Positions 7,655 through 13,702 of a stretch of DNA of 14,730 nucleotides are shown here, piece after piece. The position numbers and the translations under genes were made by a program. Each line of letters starts with the position of its first letter. Position 1 is the stretch's first letter. The notes under the pieces are model-generated. The model made no database searches. It saw only the letters and a program-made list of their open reading frames with translations, and was not told where the DNA came from. Source of the DNA: CALZJC01 sp041574955 (GTDB lineage: Bacteria > Acidobacteriota > Thermoanaerobaculia > Multivoradales > JAHEKO01); NCBI GenBank assembly GCA_041574955.1, contig JBFGNS010000109.1, positions 1-14,730 on the forward strand. The letters run 5' to 3'.

Positions 7655-7685
7655 ATGGCAGGCAGTTTGCGCTTACGCCTGCCAT
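7655..7685 (+). promoter_or_regulatory. Inverted repeat covering the protease start codon
   Basis: ATGGCAGGC (7655-7663) and GCCTGCCAT (7677-7685) are perfect reverse complements separated by 13 bases. The right arm includes the A and T of the ATG start at 7684, and no Shine-Dalgarno sequence is seen before that start. In RNA the stem would hide the start codon, so it might restrain translation; it could also be a protein-binding site or chance. The 216-base gap in front (7468-7683) is less GC-rich than its surroundings and has a T run at 7515-7520 and a TTATAC hexamer at 7613-7618 that might serve as terminator remnant and -10 box; neither is strong. Confidence 0.3.
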
Positions 7686-10233
7686 GCTCAAGCTCCGCCG
7701 GAGAAGCCCTACAGCCCCTGCTGCGCTCCAGCTCGTGGCCGCTCTGGCCGGCCTGGCCTGTCTGCTCGCGCTCGGCCCGCAGCCGGCGCGATCCTCCAAC
7801 GACGCCGGCAGTCGGGCCTACATCGTGCAGGCCGCCGATTCAGATGCCGCGCGCGCCGCCGTCGAGTCGGTCGGCGGCGAGGTGACGCATGCGCTCGCAG
7901 TGATCCGTGCTGTCGGAGCGAGACTGAGCGAGTCCCAGGCCGAGATCGTCGGCCGGCACGACGCGGTGCGGCGGATCTGGGCCGACCGCGAGCTGCGCGC
8001 CGACGCGCTCGGTTGCGCGGTCAACGGCGACGGCATGCGCGAGATCAAGGACAGCAAGCTCAAGTGGGAGCTGACCAACACCGGCCTGGCGCCGGTCACC
8101 GTGGCGAGCCTCGAGATCGCCTGGCCGGCCGCCAACGGCGACTTCAAGAAGGTCAAGCTCGACGGCGAGGAGCTGTTCGCCGAGCGCCGGCCGGCACCGG
8201 CGCTGGCCGTCACGACGGGCTGGAAGGCAGAGGCCGACAAGCGGCAGATCGAGCCCGGCGAGACCCGCAGGCTCGAGATCGAGTTCGACGGCGACGCCGA
8301 CCGCTTGCAGAGCCGCTACCGGGTCCGCATCGGCTTCGAGGAGGGCTGTTCGCTCGACTTCGCCGCCGATCCGAACGCCTGCGTGGCGGTCGAGCTCGCG
8401 CGTCCCGAGATCGACGACCAGAAGCTCAGGTGGGAGATCGCCAACCTCGGCAGCCACGCCATCCGCGCCACCGGTCTGGCACTCAACTGGCCGGAGTCGA
8501 ACGGCTGGCTGAAGCGCGCCAAGCTGAGCGGTAGCGATCTGCCCAAGGGCGAGCGCCAGCCACCGGTGGCCACGGTGACGATGGAATGGCTCGACAACGA
8601 CTACGAGATCAAACCCGGCGACCACGAGCGGCTGGAGCTCGAGTTCGACGAAGACGCCGAGCCGGATCTCGAGCGGTACGCCATCCTGCTCGAGTTCGCC
8701 GAGGGCTGCTGGCTGCGGCTGCACGACTCGGGCGAGCGGCCAGCGCTGCTCGCCGACGAGCCCGTCGCCGAAGCCGCATTGCCCGAAGCCGGTGCCGCCT
8801 CTGAAGATCCCGAGCCCGAAAGCCCGCCCGAAACCGCGACCACGATCACCTGGACCGCCGACAAGAAGGCACGCGACACCGGCTTCCCCGACCAGGTGCG
8901 GGCCGACCGGCTGCATCGGGACGGCCTCACCGGGCACGGCGTCACCGTCGCCATCGTCGACACCGGCATCTGGTCCAAGGGCGGCGGCAGCCGCTGGCTG
9001 CGCAAGAACGCCCACGGGACCGAGCGGATCCTGGTCGCCTACGACGCCACACGCGGCGAGCTGGTGAGCCCCAACAGCTCGAGCGACGACAACGGCCACG
9101 GCAGCCACGTGGCGAGCGTGCTGGCTTCGAGCCGCCGCACGTGGGGCAGCAACGGCAAGGACGGCAGCTTCAACGGCGTGGCGCCCAACGTCGACCTGGT
9201 GGTGATCAAGGCCTTCGGCGCCGACGGCATGGGCACCTATCTCGACGTCATCCGTGGCATCGACTTCGCAGTGACCCATCGCGAGCTGTTCGGCATCCGG
9301 GTGCTGAACCTGTCGTTCAGCGCCGAGCCGCGCTCACACTACTGGGACGACCCGCTCAACCAGGCGGTGATGGCCGCGTGGGACGCCGGCCTGGTGGTGG
9401 TCGCCTCGGCCGGCAACCGCGGTCCCGACCCGATGACCGTCGGGGTGCCCGGCAACGTGCCCTACGTGATCACCACCGGGGCGATCTCGGACGCCGTGAC
9501 TCCCGAATCGGCGGCCGACGACTTCCTGGCCAGCTTCTCCTCCGCCGGCCCGACCGCCGAGGGGTTCGTCAAGCCCGAGATCGTGGCTCCCGGCGGACAC
9601 ATCCTGGGCCTGATGGACCGCAAGACCAGCATCCCCAAGAAGCACCCGGACTTCCACGACGGCGAGTCGTACTTCTACATGTCCGGCACCTCGCAGGCCA
9701 CCGCGATCGTCAGCGGCATCGCGGCCCTGATGCTCGAGCTCGATCCGGCGCTGACCCCCGACGACGTCAAGTGCCGCCTGCTGGCCTCGGGCCGGCCTGC
9801 GGTCGACGCCCGGGGTCTGCCCGTCTACTCCATATTCCAGCAGGGGGCCGGTCTGGTCGACGCCCTCGACGCGGTCTACGGCGACGCCGGCGGTTGCGCC
9901 AACCAGGGTCTCGACCTTGAATCCGATCTCGCCGGCACGGCGCACTTCGCCGGCCGCGCCAACCGCACTGCCGACGGCAGCTACTACCTCATGGGTCTCG
10001 AGGGCGACGGCTTTCTGTGGAGCGACGGCGTCGGCTCGGACGGTTTGCTGTGGAGCGACGGCTTCCTGTGGAGCGACGGCTTTCTGTGGAGTGACGGCTT
10101 CCTGTGGGCGGACGGCTTCTTGTGGAGTGACGGCTTCCTGTGGGCGGATGGCTTCCTGTGGAGCGACGGCCTGGTGTGGAGCGATCGGCTGACCGAGAGC
10201 ATGTCGATCAACCACTGGGTGCCGCAGGAGTAG
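7684..10233 (+). CDS. Secreted S8 (subtilisin-like) serine protease with I9-like propeptide, two inserted beta-type domains and FLWSDG repeat tail
   Basis: An 849-residue exported protein. Residues 1-37 are a signal peptide (LRRR, then a hydrophobic core). Residues 44-105 resemble the I9 inhibitor propeptide (RAYIVQAADSDAARAAVESV). Two similar domains of about 110 residues follow, each bracketed by cysteines (C111/C222 and C233/C342) and sharing a WEL-NTG / WEI-NLG start and a RRLEIEFD / ERLELEFD strand. After a Pro/Glu/Ala linker (about 348-390) comes the catalytic domain with Asp426 (IVDTG), His472 (NGHGSHVAS), oxyanion Asn578 (SAGN) and Ser670 (SGTSQA), all intact. The tail (776-834) is an array of xLWSDG units ending in VPQE. 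The start at 7684 is preferred because it gives a charged signal-peptide N-region, although no ribosome binding site is seen. Target and purpose are unknown; it does not belong to either flanking operon. Confidence 0.9.
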   Translation: MLKLRRRSPTAPAALQLVAALAGLACLLALGPQPARSSNDAGSRAYIVQAADSDAARAAVESVGGEVTHALAVIRAVGARLSESQAEIVGRHDAVRRIWADRELRADALGCAVNGDGMREIKDSKLKWELTNTGLAPVTVASLEIAWPAANGDFKKVKLDGEELFAERRPAPALAVTTGWKAEADKRQIEPGETRRLEIEFDGDADRLQSRYRVRIGFEEGCSLDFAADPNACVAVELARPEIDDQKLRWEIANLGSHAIRATGLALNWPESNGWLKRAKLSGSDLPKGERQPPVATVTMEWLDNDYEIKPGDHERLELEFDEDAEPDLERYAILLEFAEGCWLRLHDSGERPALLADEPVAEAALPEAGAASEDPEPESPPETATTITWTADKKARDTGFPDQVRADRLHRDGLTGHGVTVAIVDTGIWSKGGGSRWLRKNAHGTERILVAYDATRGELVSPNSSSDDNGHGSHVASVLASSRRTWGSNGKDGSFNGVAPNVDLVVIKAFGADGMGTYLDVIRGIDFAVTHRELFGIRVLNLSFSAEPRSHYWDDPLNQAVMAAWDAGLVVVASAGNRGPDPMTVGVPGNVPYVITTGAISDAVTPESAADDFLASFSSAGPTAEGFVKPEIVAPGGHILGLMDRKTSIPKKHPDFHDGESYFYMSGTSQATAIVSGIAALMLELDPALTPDDVKCRLLASGRPAVDARGLPVYSIFQQGAGLVDALDAVYGDAGGCANQGLDLESDLAGTAHFAGRANRTADGSYYLMGLEGDGFLWSDGVGSDGLLWSDGFLWSDGFLWSDGFLWADGFLWSDGFLWADGFLWSDGLVWSDRLTESMSINHWVPQE
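10012..10185 (+). repeat. 18-bp coding tandem repeat encoding F-L-W-S/A-D-G
   Basis: Within the protease gene an 18-base unit of the type GGCTTCCTGTGGAGCGAC is repeated, giving the hexapeptide FLWSDG. Tryptophans fall at residues 779, 790, 796, 802, 808, 814, 820, 826 and 832; spacing is six residues except for an 11-residue first interval where one unit is degraded to VGSDG. Two units read WADG (808, 820) and alternate with WSDG, and the DNA around them repeats with a 36-base period, suggesting recent duplication of a unit pair. Third-position differences (TTT/TTC, CTG/TTG, AGC/AGT) show that older units have diverged while the amino acids are kept. Confidence 0.9.
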
Positions 10234-10566
10234 GGCCAGCAGCGTCCGGCCCCGCGTGGCGGAGCCGACCGTCGACCCGATAGCAGCGAAGAAGCTCGGC
10301 ACTCGCTTCCGCAGGGCACGATGGGGGTTGCTCGAGCACGCCCCCTGACCGCCGCGCCGGGACCGGAGAAGGCCGAGCAGCGCCCAGGCCCGCCCCACAT
10401 ACCCTACCCAGCAGGGTATGTACCGGGCCTCACCTACCCCTTTGGCCCAGTCTCCCACCCATCCGACGGGTTACGACGGCACCGCCCATCGGGACATTGC
10501 CCGCCCCGGCTGACGGCAGCATCATGAAACTCGAGCCGCACCCCCCCGCGGCGAGAAGGGAGAGCG
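10234..10566. other. 333-base intergenic region before the sulfur operon
   Basis: No convincing gene is present; short open frames here are proline- and arginine-rich and have no ribosome binding site. The first 150 bases after the protease stop contain only a weak imperfect stem (GGC-CCGC-GTG-GCGG-GCC around 10255-10275) without a T run. The notable element is the palindrome at 10397-10421. The last bases hold the purine-rich AAGGGAG at 10556-10562, which is the ribosome binding site of the flavoprotein gene. No clear -35/-10 pair was found. Confidence 0.6.
10397..10421. promoter_or_regulatory. Palindrome resembling a CsoR/CstR-family operator
   Basis: ACATACCCT (10397-10405) and AGGGTATGT (10413-10421) are perfect 9-base inverted repeats around a 7-base centre (ACCCAGC). 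The TACCC...GGGTA pattern with AT-rich outer edges is like the operators of the CsoR family of copper and persulfide sensors (the latter is CstR). It lies about 145 bases before an operon for sulfide oxidation and persulfide handling, which is the kind of target CstR-type repressors control. No CsoR-family gene is in the window. It could alternatively fold as an RNA hairpin ending protease transcription, but no T run follows. Confidence 0.45.
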
Positions 10567-11832
10567 ATGAAACACCTCGTGATTCTGGGCGCCGGCTCGG
10601 CCGGCACTACCCTCGCAAACCAGATCCGCGGCCGCCTGCCGGCCGACTGGTCGCTCACCGTGGTCGATCCCGAGCCCGACCACCTGTTCCAGCCGGACCT
10701 GATCTTCGTGCCGTTCGGCATGCAGGAGCCGCAGCGCGCACTCAGGCCGCGGCGGCCGACCCTGCCCGGCACCCACTGGCTCCAGGACCGCGTCGAGCGC
10801 GTCGATCCGGACAAGCGGCAGGTGGTGCTGGCGAACTCGGACCGGCTCAACTACGACCTGCTGGTCATCGCCACCGGCTCGCACATCCGGCCGGAGGAGA
10901 CCGACGGCCTCACCGGTGCCGAGTGGCAGCGCTCGATCTTCGATTTCTACACCCTCGAGGGCGCCCGCAACCTGCGCGACGCTCTGGCACGCTTCGAGGG
11001 CGGCCGGCTGGCGATCAACATCGTCGAGATGCCGATCAAGTGCCCGGTGGCGCCGCTCGAGTTCGCCTTCCTGGCCGACGCCTACTTCACCGGCCGCGGC
11101 ATCCGCGACCAGGTCGAGCTGGTCTACGTCACGCCGCTCGACGGCGCCTTCACCAAGCCGATCGCCTCACAGGCGCTGGGCTCGATGCTCGACGAGCGCG
11201 GCATCCGGGTGGAGAGCGAGTTCAACGTCGGCCAGGTCGACGCCGACACCAAGACGCTGCGCTCCTGGGACGACCGCGAGGTGCCGTTCGACCTGCTGGT
11301 CACGATCCCCACCCACATGGGCGCCGAGTTCGTCGGCGCCTCCGGCCTGGGCGACGAGCTGGGCTTCGTGCCCACCGAGCGACACACGCTGATGGCGCAG
11401 GGGCACCCCGACATCTTCGTGCTCGGCGACGCCACCAACCTGCCGACCTCCAAGGCCGGTTCGGTGGCCCATTTCCAGAGCGAGGTGGTGGTCGAGAACC
11501 TGCTGCGCTCGATGCGCGGCCAGAGCCCGGTCGAGGGGTTCGACGGCCACGCCAACTGCTTCATCGAGAGCGGCTACGGCAAAGCCATGCTGATCGACTT
11601 CAACTACGACCAGGAGCCGCTGCCCGGCGTCTACCCGTTCGCCGGCATCGGGCCGTTCCCGCTGCTCAAGGAGAGCCGCCGCAACCACTGGGGCAAGCTG
11701 GCCTTCCGCTGGGTCTACTGGAACTTCCTGCTGCCCGGGCGCCACATCCCGGTGCCCAACCACATGTCCATGGCGGGCAAGTACCGTCCCGCACCGAGCG
11801 CCGACAACACCGACCAGGAGCTCGCCGCCTGA
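10567..11832 (+). CDS. Sulfide:quinone oxidoreductase-like FAD-dependent flavoprotein
   Basis: A 421-residue protein with ribosome binding site AAGGGAG at 10556-10562. FAD-binding elements are GAGSAG (8-13), VVDPEP (32-37), IATG (101-104) and VLGDATNLPTSKAG (285-298), the usual pattern of SQR and flavocytochrome c sulfide dehydrogenase flavoproteins. Only two cysteines exist, C159 (PIKCPVAPLE) and C331 (HANCFIESG), which match the redox-active pair of SQRs, while the additional third cysteine of type I enzymes is absent. The C-terminal aromatic, amphipathic stretch (FRWVYWNFLLPG, 380-391) could attach the protein to the membrane. It would oxidise sulfide to a persulfide or polysulfide and pass electrons to quinone. 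It lacks a signal peptide. The next gene, for a persulfide carrier, starts 31 bases later, supporting a role in sulfide or persulfide metabolism. Which SQR type it belongs to is not clear. Confidence 0.83.
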   Translation: MKHLVILGAGSAGTTLANQIRGRLPADWSLTVVDPEPDHLFQPDLIFVPFGMQEPQRALRPRRPTLPGTHWLQDRVERVDPDKRQVVLANSDRLNYDLLVIATGSHIRPEETDGLTGAEWQRSIFDFYTLEGARNLRDALARFEGGRLAINIVEMPIKCPVAPLEFAFLADAYFTGRGIRDQVELVYVTPLDGAFTKPIASQALGSMLDERGIRVESEFNVGQVDADTKTLRSWDDREVPFDLLVTIPTHMGAEFVGASGLGDELGFVPTERHTLMAQGHPDIFVLGDATNLPTSKAGSVAHFQSEVVVENLLRSMRGQSPVEGFDGHANCFIESGYGKAMLIDFNYDQEPLPGVYPFAGIGPFPLLKESRRNHWGKLAFRWVYWNFLLPGRHIPVPNHMSMAGKYRPAPSADNTDQELAA

Positions 11833-11863
11833 GGGCGCCGAGCTGAAGCAAAGGAGTCCTACC

Positions 11864-12181
11864 ATGCCGACCACCGAATACGCCGGAACCGCCGTCGAAG
11901 TCAACGACGAGGGGTTCCTCACGTCCGCCGACCAGTGGACCCCGGAGATCGCCGAGGCGCTGGCCGACGAGAGCGGCATCGGGCCGCTCACCGACAAGCA
12001 CTGGCAGGTGATCACCTTCTGCCGCCAGGACGCCGCCGAGCAGGGCCAGCCGCCCGGGCTGCGCCGCATCTCGAAGCTCTCCGGCATCAACATGAAGGAG
12101 CTGTACCAGCTGTTCCCCAAGGGCCCCGGCAAGCTGGCCGCCCGCATCTCCGGGCTGCCCAAGCCGCAGGGCTGCATCTGA
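11864..12181 (+). CDS. TusE/DsrC-family sulfur carrier with a single C-terminal cysteine
   Basis: A 105-residue protein with a clear ribosome binding site (AAGGAGT, 11851-11857). The family signature is seen throughout: VNDEGFLTSADQWTPEIAEALA near the start, the LTDKHWQVI helix, LFPKGPGK, and the C-terminal arm ISGLPKPQGCI. The penultimate cysteine (C104, 'CysA') that carries persulfide is present. The second arm cysteine of true DsrC, eleven residues earlier, is replaced by Ala93, so the protein cannot form the DsrC trisulfide in the usual way and is more like TusE or the regulatory single-cysteine paralogues. Another cysteine, C53, lies in a helix. It sits between an SQR-like gene and a DsrE2-like gene, so it likely accepts sulfur made by sulfide oxidation, with delivery either to tRNA thiolation or to an oxidative pathway not seen in this window. 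Confidence 0.9.
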   Translation: MPTTEYAGTAVEVNDEGFLTSADQWTPEIAEALADESGIGPLTDKHWQVITFCRQDAAEQGQPPGLRRISKLSGINMKELYQLFPKGPGKLAARISGLPKPQGCI

Positions 12182-12209
12182 GCCGGCCACCGGCCGAGGA
12201 GGCAAGACC

Positions 12210-12749
12210 ATGACCACCGCAACCGTCGCCGAACCCGAGGCCACCACCGCCACCGGCGCGGCGCCTCGGCTCGAGCTGCCAAAGCGCCAGCCGATCGAGG
12301 CGGTCAGCCTGATCCTCTCGAAGGGCAGCCTGGACATGGCCTACCCGGGCCTGATCCTGGCCAACGCCGCCCGCATGACCGGCATCGAGGCCACCCTGTT
12401 CTTCACCTTCTGGGGCATCGACATCATCAACGAGAAGCGGCTCGACCACCTGCACACGCCGACCGTCGGCAACCCGTCGATGCCGATCCCCACGATGCTC
12501 GGCGGGCTACCGGGCATGGAGGCGCTGACCAGCAAGTTCATGCGCAAGCGCATGGAGGAGCTGGACATCCCACCGGTGCGCGAGATGCTGGAGATCCTGC
12601 ACGACTCCGGTGCCAAGCTGTACGCCTGCCGGATGGCGATGGAGATGTTCGGCATCGAGCGCAAGGACCTGGTGCCGCAGGTCGACGGCGTGCTGTCCGC
12701 GATGGACTTCTACGACCAGGCCGCCGGCTCGCAGATCCTGTTCATCTGA
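12210..12749 (+). CDS. DsrE2-like (DsrE/DsrF/DrsH-like) sulfurtransferase
   Basis: A 179-residue protein preceded by a strong ribosome binding site (GAGGAGG, 12196-12202), 28 bases after the TusE gene. After a low-complexity Thr/Ala-rich leader (1-20) it has ILSKGSLDMAYPGLILANAA (35-54), ATLFFTFWGID (61-71), the glycine/proline-rich MPIPTMLGGLPGM (91-103) and GAKLYACRMAMEMFG (134-148). This matches the DsrE2 branch, in which the cysteine in the 'YACxMxMxMFG' stretch carries sulfur; here it is C140, the only cysteine. DsrE2 proteins commonly sit beside rhodanese, TusA or SQR genes and move persulfide sulfur between carriers. No separate rhodanese or TusA gene is seen, so this protein probably works directly with the neighbouring TusE-like carrier. 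It is the last gene of the operon; two hairpins follow the stop. Confidence 0.88.
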   Translation: MTTATVAEPEATTATGAAPRLELPKRQPIEAVSLILSKGSLDMAYPGLILANAARMTGIEATLFFTFWGIDIINEKRLDHLHTPTVGNPSMPIPTMLGGLPGMEALTSKFMRKRMEELDIPPVREMLEILHDSGAKLYACRMAMEMFGIERKDLVPQVDGVLSAMDFYDQAAGSQILFI

Positions 12750-12758
12750 CCTCCTGGC

Positions 12759-12805
12759 GGGGAGCTCTCTTCTCCCCTCGGCCGGCCGCCCAGCGCGGCC
12801 GGCCG
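12759..12805 (+). terminator. Tandem hairpins after the sulfur operon
   Basis: Two stems follow the DsrE2 stop. The first pairs GGGGAG (12759-12764) with CTCCCC (12772-12777). The second is an 11-base perfect stem, CGGCCGGCCGC (12779-12789) with GCGGCCGGCCG (12795-12805) and a five-base loop, followed within three bases by a TTT. The T tract is short, but the second stem is very GC-rich, so it is a likely transcript end for the three-gene operon. Confidence 0.6.
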
Positions 12806-12886
12806 CACCTTTCGCCGGCTGCGAGCCCCGGAGCCCCGGCGGGGCTGGCGCGCTCCCGGCCGGTCCGCTGCTAGTGTGCGCCTGCG

Positions 12887-13627
12887 ATGCTCGCTGCCGC
12901 CGGCGCCGCACGCCGAGCACTCCTCGCCCTGGCCGCCGCAGCACCCGTGCTGGCCAGTGGGGTGCTGCTGCTCTACCTGACGCAGGTCGAAGTCGCCGGC
13001 GACCACAAGCTCGTTCTGTGGCGCAGGCTGCTCCAGCTCCTGCTCTGCGCCGTGCTGGTCTACCTCGTCGACATCGCGCTCGATCGCGGGCCGACGGCGG
13101 GCCGCAAGCTGCTCTGGGCGGCGGCCCTGCCGGCCTCCTGGCCGCTGGCCATGCCCCTCTACCTGCTGGCGCGAGTGCCGAGGCCCGGGGCCGGCGCTGG
13201 CCGCGCCGCCGGCGTCGCCGTCGCGAGCGTCTCCGCTCGACCCGAACGCGAGGCCGAGAGGCTGCGCTCGGCCATCGACCTGCTGGGGGCCAGGGGTTTG
13301 CCCCGGCCCCAGATCGCGCCGCCGTTCTACCGGCTCGCCTGGCGTTTCGGCTGGCCGCTTCCGCCACCTCTGTTCCAGACCCCGTTCGAGATCGTCCGCG
13401 TCCAGGGTCTCTCCATCGCCATCCTGCTGGTCGTCGTCCTGTGGCTCGGTCTGCTCGGCTCGGGTCTCGTTCTGGAGCTCCGGGGCGTGGTGGTGGCTGC
13501 CACCTACCTGGTGATCCTGCCCCTGCTCGGCTCGACCGTGGGACTCGCAATCGCCCTGACCAGAGCTCTCCACTGTCGCCAACGCCGCCGCCAACTCGGG
13601 CTTCCTCGCTGGCAGGAGCTGGGCTGA
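12887..13627 (+). CDS. Multi-pass membrane protein with a DUF6404-like motif
   Basis: A 246-residue protein of unknown function with about five hydrophobic segments (near 11-31, 46-64, 76-95, 173-193, 201-226). Between the third and fourth lies a soluble part, ERLRSAIDLLGARGLPRPQI followed by APPFYRLAWRFGWPLPPPLF (124-163), resembling the short family DUF6404, where a 'KGIP...PPLYRLLWKLG...PPPHF' stretch precedes two membrane helices. Here three extra helices precede it. The resemblance is from memory of that motif. The final 20 residues are basic (CRQRRRQ), probably cytoplasmic. No strong ribosome binding site precedes the ATG at 12887, and the start could be internal, but the hydrophobic N-terminus favours it. 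The gene lies downstream of the tandem hairpins and 75 bases before the isoprenoid-synthase-like gene, with which it may be transcribed. Confidence 0.65.
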   Translation: MLAAAGAARRALLALAAAAPVLASGVLLLYLTQVEVAGDHKLVLWRRLLQLLLCAVLVYLVDIALDRGPTAGRKLLWAAALPASWPLAMPLYLLARVPRPGAGAGRAAGVAVASVSARPEREAERLRSAIDLLGARGLPRPQIAPPFYRLAWRFGWPLPPPLFQTPFEIVRVQGLSIAILLVVVLWLGLLGSGLVLELRGVVVAATYLVILPLLGSTVGLAIALTRALHCRQRRRQLGLPRWQELG

Positions 13628-13702
13628 GCGGACCCGGCCCCGGCATCCGCACCCGCCGGGCCGGCGCGAAACAGCCGCACCACCCGCCGCGTATTCCTAG
13701 GC

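Noticed and set aside
7840..9279. 479-residue open frame on the - strand
   Set aside because: It is antisense to the protease gene, whose domains and catalytic residues are intact; the composition is Val/Gly/Ala/Asp-rich low complexity and no ribosome binding site is seen.
10012..10185. Short regular repeats as a possible CRISPR array
   Set aside because: The units are 18 bases, contiguous without spacers, in frame, and encode a kept hexapeptide.
10321..10527. 68-residue open frame in the gap before the sulfur operon
   Set aside because: It has no ribosome binding site, is Pro/Gly/Arg-rich, and contains the palindrome at 10397-10421.
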